Positions 1 to 10,468 of a stretch of DNA of 64,000 bases are shown piece by piece. Both the position numbers and the translations under genes were made by a program. Position 1 is the first letter of the stretch; each line of letters begins with the position of its first letter. Source of the DNA: Monoplex corrugatus (taxonomy: Eukaryota; Mollusca; Gastropoda; Littorinimorpha; Ranellidae). The notes under the pieces are model-generated. The model was not told the origin of the DNA, did not search any database, and was given only the letters and a program-made list of their open reading frames with translations. The DNA is taken from positions 24,418,461 to 24,482,460 of the forward strand of contig CM060312.1 of NCBI GenBank assembly GCA_030674185.1, read 5' to 3'.

Positions 1-863
1 GTTTTGTCACCAGACCTGTTTTCATGAGAAACCTAGAAGACCCTGGATTAAAGGTTGGAGGGAAAATTATAACACTCGGTATGCAGATGACACCGTGCTA
101 ATTTCATAAAATGAAAGGGACCTACAAAACCTTGTGAATATACTAGAAATGGAAAGCAAAGGTAAGGGGTTGGAACTAAACAGCAGGAAGACAAGTCAAG
201 GTGATAGTAAAAAACATGATATCCCCTCATGCAAAATAACAGCAAATGGCACAACCTTGTCACAGGTTAATAAGTTCAAATACCTGGAAACGGTCATTTC
301 ATCAGATGGCAGATGCACATTGGAAATAGCTGGCAGAATCGGCCAAGCCAAAACAGCATTCAAGAAGATGACAAGCATTCTTACCAACAAATGCCTATCA
401 GTTAACATCAGAAAGAGAGTCCTTGAATGTTATATAGAACCAATACTGTTGTATGGATGCAAGGCATGGACAGTCAGCAAGCAAAGCCAGAGCAAGATTG
501 AGGCAGCCGAGATGTGGTTTCTCAGAAGAATGTTGAGAGTTCCATGGACAGCAAAGAAAACAAACGAGACAGTCTTGATGGAGGCAGACACAAGTAGATC
601 ACTCATAAGGAAGATTAGGAAAAGACAGGCAACATTTGTAGGCCATTTTATGAGGGAGATAGATTTGGAGCACCTGGTCACAACAGGAAAGCTGGAGGGA
701 AAGAGCACCATGTAGACACAAGGAGAGAATGCTGGACGGACTTGCAGAGTGGCTGGGGATGAGGAGGGTGGGGGAGATGCTTGGGGCAACGAGAGATAGA
801 GATGGTTGGAAGTCCATGATCGCCAACGCCATGCAGCAGGGCACCTGATGATGATGATGATGA
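1..863 (+). pseudogene. LINE 3' fragment (reverse transcriptase C-terminus)
   Basis: This is the decayed C-terminal half of a non-LTR retrotransposon polyprotein. The RT active-site motif YADD is read at 80-91. The same frame meets a stop at 107-109, then stays open from about 110 to 715 with the LINE thumb/connection motifs LLYGCKAW, FLRRMLRVPW and FVGHFMR. A frameshift near 700 moves the homologous reading to another frame that ends in a conserved-looking DRDGWKSMIANAM tail. The copy finishes in a (GAT)n tract at 846-863, typical of 3' tails of such LINEs. A sister copy sits at 62700-63205. The 5' part lies outside the window. The clade is not assigned. Confidence 0.8.
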
Positions 864-1077
864 TTCAACATGGCACACAAAGAAGAAATATTCATGGAAG
901 AACTTCAATATTTTGGCATGAACTAACCCAGCATGTAAATATTCAAATCTGAAAGTTTTATTTTGTTCCTTTATGTTTTGTAGGCCAATTTTTTTGTGAT
1001 TTTTTTTCCTAACCCTTCAAAATGGGCCATCCCCGAGGAAACGCAAGGGGAAAAACTCTCCGTCCCGAGTGAGTTAA
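864..1077. mobile_element. piggyBac-like element, right-end remnant
   Basis: About 210 bp here are nearly identical to the right end of the complete TTAA-flanked element at 41121-42173, including the terminal CCGAGTGAG followed by TTAA at 1074-1077. The left side is cut off exactly at the (GAT)n tail of the LINE at 1-863, so that LINE appears to have inserted into this copy. No coding sequence remains. Confidence 0.75.
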
Positions 1078-1795
1078 TCATTCATGTTTTTTTAAATACA
1101 TCTACATTCTATTACTCATTTACTGTATTAGTATTACTTGGGTTTGTTAGTTTGCTCATGAGCCCTCAAACTTGCGATTTGAAAAGCCATAAAAGTGAAC
1201 GAAAACAATTATTCAAAAATTCGTAATTTCGGCTTCTAAATTACTGAATGAATTAACATGACACTGACTGAGCAGGCCACAATCATGACAATGTCACTGA
1301 ATGTGACAATTATATTATCAGGTATGGTTTTGAAGAATCAGAAGAGCTCGCCTGAAAACTGAAACTTATCAACAATACATACTGAGTCTGTATATTACTA
1401 CAGGGAACCAGAATGTGTAACTGAAACAAATTCATCACCACATATTCTTAAGATCGGACGTACATTTTTCGTCTAACAGCCCCTCGTCGTTCTCGCGTTA
1501 ATATGGCGTCCACTGGTCATTTAAATGTGATCATTATCAATGGAAATTAAACGGCACAAAGGTTTTTAAAATTCATATATTTATTTGAAATATTCTTGAA
1601 ATCACTTGCAATAATCGTTTTCCTCCGAACAAAAAAATATTTTCACAATCTTTCATGTATTAAAAACCTCATTTCCCAAGTATGAATATATATTTTACAT
1701 AGTCACAAACCTCAAACCAAACCGGAAGCTGACTGGTTGATATCTGACTGTAGGCCCTAGTTATTGCTTACACGCAAGGGATCTTGTGGATTTCC
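1078..1795. other. AT-rich spacer, nothing recognised
   Basis: No open frame with recognisable protein similarity and no clear repeat was seen. A small CpG-containing patch lies near 1450-1515, but it has no supporting features for a promoter. Confidence 0.5.
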
Positions 1796-2340
1796 AGCGG
1801 GCCTCAATAGCTCAATTGGTTTGAGCGTCGGATTCACATGCTAATGGTTGTGGGTTCGAATCCCAGGGTGCGTTATATTAAAACTGGCCATCTCACTGTC
1901 CCATCTTAACATTGTTGTTCTGGTGGTGTCTCCTGTCAGTATATGAGTATAGGATTAGATTATAGATTGGTTCCCCTTCCCCCACTTCCCCGGGATGGTT
2001 ATTCCCGTCGGCCATATCAACTGAGGTGGGTATCGACGTAAAAAATGAACCAAATCAAAAAACAAAAGAAACCAATTGTGGATTTCTGTAGTGTGTAAGA
2101 GAATGAGAGCATGGATCCGTCTAAAGTGGATAACACGCACATATAACAGTCTACATGAGTGGACACGTACGCGCACGCACACAGACACACATACGCAGTT
2201 AAACGCACGCAGAATCTCCTCTATTCAGTTTCAGTTTCTCAAGGTGACGTCTCTGCGCTCGGAACAAATTCCACTTGCACTATCGTCACAGGTGCCACGT
2301 GTATGGTGACCGTGGCACCTGCCTTAATTAAGCCTTCACA
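1796..2340 (+). mobile_element. tRNA-derived SINE
   Basis: The head (about 1798-1872) resembles a tRNA gene, with an A-box-like TAGCTCAATTGG and a B-box-like GGTTCGAATCC. It lacks a clean acceptor stem and is followed by a non-tRNA body. A short CA-rich stretch lies near 2165-2200. The body resumes at about 2228-2280 with a sequence that is also present in the SINE at 45005-45190. The family is RNA polymerase III transcribed and mobilised by LINE machinery. The 3' boundary is uncertain. Confidence 0.6.
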
Positions 2341-2349
2341 TAAACCCAG

Positions 2350-2660
2350 TTGGTCAGTTCAAAAATAAAAGACTATGTCAATCTTGAACATAAGACCAAT
2401 ATATTGTATGTATTTCTCTCCTCTCTCATATTTGTGTGTAGGGTAGTTGCAAGTATAAAGGTAGGCTTGGGCGCTCCTTTTTTGAGGAGTGTTCTGAGCT
2501 TGCTGTTTTTGTACTTTGTATCTGCTTCTATGCCAGCTGAATGGGTAGCGTAAGCTGTGTTAGATTTGAGAAGTTCTATACAACATGGGAGATAATTCTC
2601 AAGAGTTGTGTCCTTTGATTACATTATAAAAATTCTCCCTGCTTCCCTCTTATTTCTTTG
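2350..2660 (+). repeat. Direct repeat copy 1 (about 311 bp)
   Basis: This copy is nearly identical to 2723-3034; differences are few substitutions and one or two small indels. It could be one terminal repeat of a small LTR-type (TRIM-like) element, but it does not have the usual TG...CA ends. A 9-bp duplication (ATAAACCCA) flanks the pair. Confidence 0.8.
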
Positions 2661-2722
2661 GTATTACTTATATGCCTTGGAAGCAACCATGTATATGTTC
2701 TGTCTTGTCTATGTGTGTGTGT

Positions 2723-3034
2723 TTGGTCAGTTCAAAAATAAAAGACTATGTCAATCTTGAACATAAGACCAATATATTGTATGTATTTCTCTCCTCTCTC
2801 ATAGTTGTGTGTAGGGTAGTTGCAGAGTATAAAGGTAGGCTTGGGCGCTCTTCTTTTGAGGAGTGTTCTGAGCTTGCTGTTTTTGTACTTTGTATCTGCT
2901 TCTCTGCTAGCTGAATGGGTAGCGTAGACTGTGTTAGATTTGAGAAGTTCTATACAACATGGGAGATAATTCTCAAGAGTTGTGTCCTTTGATTATATTA
3001 TAAAAATTCTCCCTGCTTCCCTCTTATTTCTTTG
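2723..3034 (+). repeat. Direct repeat copy 2 (about 312 bp)
   Basis: This is the second copy of the repeat at 2350-2660, separated from it by 62 bp (2661-2722). It is followed immediately by ATAAACCCA at 3035-3043, matching 2340-2348 upstream of copy 1. No primer-binding site or polypurine tract could be recognised in the 62-bp interval. Confidence 0.8.
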
Positions 3035-3043
3035 ATAAACCCA

Positions 3044-3905
3044 TAAGCTGGCCAGGTCTTGAGGCCCTACCTAGAATATGTTTTACCTAGTCTATATTTT
3101 ATTAGCCTATCACTGAAATGATATTTGTTACATGTAAATGGCATGTGCATGTGTGCATCTTATCTTAAAAAAGGAACATGGAAGTGAGTAAATAAATCAT
3201 TAAAGGTTTGAATCTCAATACACTAGCTATTCTATATTAACTGGTTTCACATGACAGACCCCCCTCCCCTAGTCAATGTCCAAATGCTCAGCCATCTATC
3301 AACTAGGTGAAGCCAATATTTTCTTAATCATAGACAGGTTTGTAAGTAGGTAAACAGCAAGCAAGCAAGCAAGTAAGCAGGTAACTGAATAAGTGAATAA
3401 GAAGTAGGTGAATAAATAAATACAAAAGAAAGGAGTATGTTAGATAAATAAACAGGTAAGAGATGAAAATAACAAATGACAGTAAATACATGCATATATC
3501 CACATGCCCGCACACAGATATATACACATACATTCATAGTCATACATACCCGTATCGATACAGCATGATGGCTGACAACAGCTACAACTACAACAACAGC
3601 ATCAACAACACCTGCAAAGAGGAGACACCTATATATACATATCATGATAAACTTACAGTCATATCTGGATAACGATCAACAAACATCCCACAAACACAAT
3701 CACAGACGGTTTGGCAAACTTGCTTGTTCTTCAGTTGTCTGTTTCTTTTCTTCACTTTTCCTTTATCTCTGTTCCAGGAAAAGCCCAAATACTTTCCATT
3801 TCACGCTGTAAGAGTCTGTGCAGTGTCATTTTGAGATGATACCAATGTTGGTCTGATTAGTGATAGCTCTTGGTTTTCCTTTCATAGTGGATTTCTGGCC
3901 ACTTC
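3044..3905. other. AT-rich spacer, nothing recognised
   Basis: This is low-complexity AT-rich DNA with short AAGC and TAAA repeats around 3355-3450. No gene or mobile-element signature was found. Confidence 0.5.
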
Positions 3906-5410
3906 CTATATATATATATCTATTCCTTTTTGTTCATGACGATATGATCTGAAGCGTCTAAGGACCTCAGACTTTCCCAGGTGGAGAATTTTTGTTGTAG
4001 TTGCATTGATTGCAAGTTTATCGGCCCGTTCATTTCCCTTAACACCAGCGTGTCCAGGGCAGTAGATCCTTGTGAGACTTTTTAGGTTGATACTGTTCAT
4101 TGCTTTGTGCCATTCTGGGGTCCCTAGTCCATTTTGCACTTTTTGAAGTAGATTCATTGAGTCAGTCAGGATGAAGGCTTGGCTTTCTTTCATGTCGTCA
4201 TCCAGTCAGGTTAGCCACTGTAGTGCATGTGTGACTGCCTCAATTTCCATCGTCAGACTGGAGGTTGTGATATTATATACATGTAGCATTATCTTCATGT
4301 TTGGTGTTTCCATTCTGTTTTACAGTGAAGCCCCATCCAGACTTTTGACTGAGCCATCCATGTACTCGTACATGATTATATCTTTGGGGTTGCAGCTTAG
4401 TTGCACCAAAGAGTATACTACCTACGTTTGGTTGCACCATAAGTAGCTGAATTTGTGCATGTGTTTTCCCTTGTGGCCATTCATGACAGTGTCTTCTTAG
4501 ATTTTTGGGTATGATAGTATTGTACAGATTGCTGAAATGGTTTGGATGTTTCTCCCATTCTTTTGTTCCTTTGAGTTCTGTCAGCTGACACACATGCTGA
4601 ATTGAGTCTTCTGCCTGTCCCATCCACATTTTTGACAGTGAAGTTTGTTGCCTTCTTCTGTTCTGATTATCTAGTGGAGTGGGTTTTATGGGTTCTCCAA
4701 TGCCCTGAAATATGCCTTTACTTTTTCAATTTTGTGTCTCAACTGTATTGAAGGAAGGTCAAGCAGGTATCACATAGTCTCCGTGGGTGTGTCTTTTGTG
4801 GCTCCGAGGATCACTCATTGCTTCGTGTTGTATTCTTTCTAGTTTTAGCAGGTTTGTCTGTGACAACGTAGTGAGGCCCAGTCCATAATCGATGACACTT
4901 AATATTCAGCTTGGTATAGTTGAAAGAGATGACATTGTTCAATGCCTTTAGCTGCCTTTGCTTTCAGGATTGAAACGCTTTTTTTTACATTCATATGTGT
5001 GGTTTCCACATGTATGTTTTCTGAAGGTTAACATTCTATCAAAACTGATGGCACAATCCGGTTTCCTGGCACCACTGATCTACATTATTAACTGTTCTTG
5101 GACTGCTTTGTTTCTTTCTGATGCATTCTTACCTGTCCTGTAGATGAGTCTGTCATCAGCAAAAGTGAGGATGCGGGCCAGTCCGTCGTCATTTAGGTCA
5201 GCAAGCCATTTGTATATATGTTGTAGAAAAGAGGGGAGAGTGGTTATCCTTGAGGGAATCCCATGGAGAATTTTTGTGGTGCTGAAAACAAGTTTCCAAG
5301 TCGTTCGTTCTTGGAGTGTAGCAGCAATCCATCTTGTGACTGTCATGCTGACAACATATCGCTGAAGTAGTTCCCATCTGCCATTGAGTTTGATTGAATG
5401 ATTAACCAAC
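3906..5410 (-). pseudogene. Decayed LINE with RNase H domain (I-like)
   Basis: Read on the - strand, fragments occur in LINE order. An RT palm piece at about 5080-5400 has an FADD-like motif followed by RLIYRTGKN. The start of an RNase H domain lies at about 4273-4380 (SGWGFTVKQNG), and its end at 3906-4193 (DSMNLLQKV, then YCPGHAGVKGNERADKLA). Frames are broken by stops and indels throughout, so it is inactive. RT plus RNase H on one LINE points to the I superfamily; that clade call is inference. Related pieces lie at 13063-13345 and 18930-19480. Confidence 0.75.
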
Positions 5411-5459
5411 CCAGAAGCCGAGACGTCAGAAGGTTGACACGGTGACAAGTTCGAGTTTA

Positions 5460-7828
5460 AGAATATGTGACGAAACAAACTAATGCATGTTCATTGCCAA
5501 ATTGTATACATAGGTCGACACAGCAAAAGTCACATAACCTTGCTGATGAATTCTATACTACTCTCCACCATCTTCTGGACACTCATGCTCCAGCCACAAC
5601 CCGTCTTTTACCTACCCCCTGGTTCACTCATGAGATTGCCTGTGCAAAACGTGCCCGCCGCAGAGCAGAGCGCCGCTGGCGCAAATCCAAACTCACTGTA
5701 CATAGGCAACTTTTCCAAGCCTCTAAAACAAAAGTATCCACCCTCATTGCATCTGCAAAAATAAGCTATTTCCAAACCAAAATCCTGAATGCCTCTTCTT
5801 CAAAAGAACTCTTTACTACCTTGAATCATCTCCTTGGCACACGAAAAGATTTACCTCTCCCAACAAAACACACAAATGAAGAACTCCCATCTGTATTCTC
5901 CAAGTATTTCACCACCAAAATACAAACTCTTCGTGACAGGCTTGATAGGACACCCTGTCAACCATGCCCACCTGACCCTTCCTTCTCTGGCACACCTCTT
6001 ACTACTTTTACCCCAGTCTCACAAGAAGAAATTCTCAACACAATCAGATCCATGTCGTTCAAAACCTGCGAACTGGATCCTCTTCCAGGTTCTCTCTACT
6101 CCGACTGTCTCCCTACTCTCCTCCCATTCATCACTGACATCATCAACACTTCTCTTCAAACTGGAACTGTCCCAGATTCTTTCAAGTCTCCTATTGTTCA
6201 CCCTCTCCTCAAGAAATACAATTTAGACCCAAATGAACTGAAAAATTACCGGCCTATCTCTAATCTCTCTTTCTTGTCAAAACTCATCGAAAAAGTTGAC
6301 CTCAACCAGCTGAACTCTCACCTGTCTGCCAACAATCTCCTCAATCCTTTCCAGTCAGCCTACCGCCAGTGCCATAGCACTGAAACTGCCCTACTACACA
6401 TTCTCAACAATCTCCTCCTTGCAACTGATACTGGCAAAGTCTCTCTCCTCACACTGCTTGATCTGTCTGCAGCCTTTGATACCATTGATCATGGTATTCT
6501 CCTTTCTAGACTCCATCATACTTTTGGCATCTCTGACAAGGCTCTCTCCTGGTTCACTTCATATCTATCAAACAGAAAACAAACTGTTCTCATCAATGGC
6601 ACTTACTCTCAACCTGCATACCTGACCTGTGGTGTTCCACAAGGATCTGTCCTTGACCCTGTTCTTTTCACTCTTTACACCTCCCCCCTGTCCACCATCA
6701 TCAACTCCCACTCTATAAAACACCACTTCTATGCTGATGACACCCAACTTCAAGACAGTGACTCACCTGACAATATACAGCGCCTCTTGACTCGCACCAC
6801 TGAGTGCTACTCGGACATTAAGAACTGGATGACATACAATAAACTTCAGCTTAACGACGACAAGACAGAAGCTATCCTCATTGGCACCCGTCAGAAACTT
6901 TCTCAGCTGCCTCCTCTTTCTCTCTCATTATGTAACACATCAGTCCCAATTTCTGATTCAGCTAAAAACCTTGGTGTCTGCCTTGACTCTACCCTCTCCA
7001 TGAACAACTTTGTTTCTCAAGCTGCCAGATCTTGCTACTATCACCTCCATCGTATAAGCCTGATCAGGAAGTATCTCTCTGTCGAAACAACTCAAAACTC
7101 GTTCTCTCCTTCATAATGTCTCGCATTGACTATTGCAATTCACTCCTGTCTGGTCTTCCTGCCTCCACCATTCACAACCTACAGCGCATTCAAAACAATG
7201 CTGCACGCCTTGTACTCAAAAAGAAAAAAGCTGACCACATATCTCCTCTCCTGGCACAACTTCATTGGCTCCCTGTATCAAAGCGCATACAGTACAAACT
7301 AGACACCATGTGCTACAAAAGCCTCAATAACGCAGCCCCCGATTACCTGTCAAGCCTGCTTGAGATCTATGTTCCCTCACATACCCTCCGCTCTGCCTCC
7401 GATCCTCTGACTTTTCGCTTTCCACGCACTAAGCTCAATACCTATGGTCCACGAGCCTTCTCTGTTTCTGGTCCACTCTCCTGGAACAAACTTCCTCTCT
7501 CAGTCCGTCAGGAACCTACTTTTGTCTCCTTCAAGTCCGCTCTCAAAACTCACCTTTTCTCCTCTGCATAAAATCCTGACCTCACTCAACCCCCTCTGCA
7601 GCCTGTGTCCGCTCGGAGTGGAATCACATTGTAATATATAATTGTATATAATATGCTCTCTATAATTTTCCATTGCTTTTATTCTTTCTCCCCATTTATA
7701 GCCATGCGTGCGTGTGTGTGTGCGTGCGTGTGTGTGCGTGCATGCGTGTGTGTCTGTTTCAGCGCTTAGATTTGATTTTATCAAGATTTTGCGCTATATA
7801 AATATTGTTATTATTATTATTATTATGA
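5460..7828 (+). mobile_element. CR1/L2-like LINE, 5'-truncated
   Basis: The element starts inside the linker between endonuclease and RT, covers the RT and the C-terminal domain, and ends in a 3' tail. The tail begins with GCGCTATATAAATATT and runs into (TTA)n at about 7798-7826. The 5' endonuclease half is missing, as is usual for LINE insertions. It abuts the decayed I-like LINE on its left, so it probably inserted there later. Confidence 0.8.
5467..7571 (+). pseudogene. Reverse transcriptase of CR1/L2-like LINE, frameshifted
   Basis: The long frame 5467-7116 (549 codons) carries the RT fingers and palm: a KNYRPISNL-type block near 6240, LLDLSAAFDTIDH near 6460, and the catalytic FYADDTQL with YADD at 6730-6741. 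A thumb region with the NKLQLNDDKTE motif follows. The frame breaks near 7090. The C-terminal domain continues in another frame to the stop at about 7571, with [26 protein letters not shown] and [10 protein letters not shown], the typical C-terminus of CR1/L2 LINEs. A single frameshift plus the 5' truncation make it non-functional. The low number of lesions suggests a fairly young insertion. Confidence 0.85.
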
Positions 7829-8374
7829 CACAGATGTGTGTTGTTTTTTGCTCTCGCCAAAAGAATAATGACAGACTATGACAGAGCATAGAATGAAGGG
7901 GAGTGGTGATTCTAGACGCTCACAGTGTCTGCTCGCATGGCAGCTGGCCGCCATGTTGCTAATGCGAGTGTCAGGACTGGGATGTTACTTGTAGTACTGG
8001 CAGCGTTGAACTTGTTAAGCTCATACACTGATCCAAGTCCGTTTGTATCGATACAAAAATGCTGTGGTGTGCAGCCATAAACTGCAGTGAATAAACAGAT
8101 AAATGAACAGATGAATCGATCAACCTGGACAAGGATGCGTGCATACACAGATACACACACACATACACGCACTCACATATAGACACACGTAGACAGACAT
8201 ACACACACACGCACACACACACATACATACACACACAAGCATATATACACACACCACACAGGCACATGAACACACACACATGAAAAGACTGCAGTAAACT
8301 GACACACTCTCGTAAACACACACACACACACAACCCCACACACACACACACCACACACACACACACACACACCC

Positions 8375-8405
<31 letters not shown>

Positions 8406-8741
8406 GATCACACACAAAGAAAGATATTGTAGTAAATTAATGATAAACAAATCAGACAATTCAATCATCATACAGTCTAACACATTCTCTGTGTCTGGTC
8501 CATAAGCTGTAAAAAGCTTCCACTGTCTTTTCGACAGTCACATACCCTGTCTTCTTTCAAGTCCACTGAACTTGAAGACGTATCTTTTTGTCCAAGAAAA
8601 AAAGGGAAAGGGTGTAGAGAAGGTCAAGTTTTTGAGAGGGAGCTCTTGTTTAGAGGCAGAGCCTTCAACAGCCTGCTGGGTAAAATGATTTCGATAGTTT
8701 TGAAGCTGATGTGATGATGTTGACGATGACAACTATAACGA
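7829..8741. other. Non-coding spacer with CA microsatellite
   Basis: No gene was recognised. A long imperfect CA/CACG tract occupies about 8120-8403. Open frames across it encode only Cys-Val or His-Thr runs and are artefacts of the dinucleotide repeat. Confidence 0.6.
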
Positions 8742-9356
8742 TGATGGTGTCAACGTCTTGTTGTCTATTATCATCAATACTACATTTGATCCCTACCGGT
8801 CCATGATATTGAAATGGTCACGCAAATCCAAATCAAACTAAAACAATAAAAAATAAACACTCAACAGGGACATGACGAGAATGGGAATCTAGCTATAATA
8901 ATCTAAAAATGAATTAATCATATCAAGAATCAATGAATAATGTATTAATGATCAAAAGAAAGAAGTAAAAAAAAATTTTAAAAAAACACAGGGAAAGAGA
9001 GAGAGAAAAGAAAAGAAAAGAAAAGAAAAAAGATCACTGAAAGAACAAATGAATGTGAAATTAAAAGGAAGAACGGTGTAGGCCTACTTTTTTTTCCACT
9101 CTATGGACAACACTACCTACACGATGATGGTGTCAAATCTTTTTGTCTATTATCATCAATACTACATTTGATCCCTACTGGTCCATGATATTGAAATGGT
9201 CACGCAAATCAAAATCAAACTAAAACAATAAAAATAAGCACTCAACAGGGACATGATGAGAATGGGAATCTAGCTATAATAATCTAAAAATGAATTAATC
9301 ATATCAAGAATCAATGAATAATGTAGGCCTATTAATAATCAAAAGAAAGACGTAAA

Positions 9357-9438
<82 letters not shown>

Positions 9439-9700
9439 ACGCACGCACTCACGCACACACACACAATACACACAGAAAAGAAAAGAAAGAAAGATAACTG
9501 AAAGAACAAATGAATGTGAAATTAAAAGGAAGAACGGTGTAGGCCTACTTTTTTTTTCAACTCTATGGACAACATTACCTGCAGCCAGCTCTTTAAGAAA
9601 CACAAATCAGAATGACAACCAGACAAGAGAATCCAATGAAGAACAGTGTACTTTTTTTAAAACTCTGTGGACAACATTACCTGCAACCAGCGCTTTAAGA
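8742..9700. repeat. Tandem direct duplication (about 385 bp unit)
   Basis: A segment beginning with GATGGTGTCAA at about 8742 recurs from about 9126, with the same order of landmarks through to a TGTAGGCCTACTTTTTTTT block at about 9078 and 9538. A third partial copy of the end (GTGGACAACATTACCTGCA) lies near 9665. The two copies differ mainly in the low-complexity core. Copy 1 has an A/GA-rich stretch (about 8965-9030), while copy 2 has a pure (CA)n run (9359-9438). Confidence 0.75.
9359..9438. repeat. CA microsatellite
   Basis: This is an uninterrupted CA run of about 78 bp inside the second copy of the tandem duplication, replaced by an A/GA-rich tract in the first copy. Confidence 0.9.
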
Positions 9701-10382
9701 AACACAAACCATAATGACCACAACCAGACAAAAGGATCCAAAGAAAAGCTAACACTGAAACTAGGACCACTCTTTTTACACACAAACGACGGGTGATCAT
9801 CGCTAAAACCCAAACAGTATCCATGAAGAACATGATTTAACCTGACAAATACCGCAAAGCTAAGAAAACAAGACCAAAGAAAACCAGACCCAAAAAGATC
9901 AAAAAACAATGTTCACTGAAAGATAACGACTTAAACAAGAAGGACGGGTGATCATCGTAAAGAGAAGACAAACCTGCAAAATAATCCACCAGAGAAGAAT
10001 AGGCAAAGAAGAAGACAGACCAAAGAAAGATGACCAAAGAAAGAGAAAGAAAACTTGCAATGATAAGTTAAAACATAGAAAATGTAGGTTTATACGATGT
10101 TAAAACATTAAAATAATAGCAAAGATTCCACAAATCTCAAACTTTGGTAGGAAAACAACAGGAACTCTGATATCAAAATCGACCGACCAACCAACCGACC
10201 GACCATAAAAACAAAAAACAAAACAAAACAAAAAGCAAAAAAGAATCAAACAAACAAACAAACAAGCATCTGGATGGGGTTTTACTATTAAACAAAGTAG
10301 AAATACCACACATGAAGAAAATGCTGCATATAACATTGCAATCTTCAGTCCAAGGATGGAAACTGAAGCAATCACACATACT
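9701..10382. other. Spacer, nothing recognised
   Basis: This is A-rich DNA with short simple repeats (CCGACCAACC near 10190, AAAC repeats near 10210-10262). Minus-strand open frames here are rich in Phe and Ser and have no recognisable domain. Confidence 0.5.
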
Positions 10383-10468
10383 TTAACCCTTTGGCTCCCA
10401 CACCCTATCCACCAACTGCAAAAACTTAATCCTTTTACTTCTTCGCCCTGCAGGGAGCTGGTGGATAT

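Noticed and set aside
1796..1872. Possible functional tRNA gene
   Set aside because: A and B boxes are present, but the acceptor stem does not pair cleanly and a SINE body follows, so it is a SINE head.
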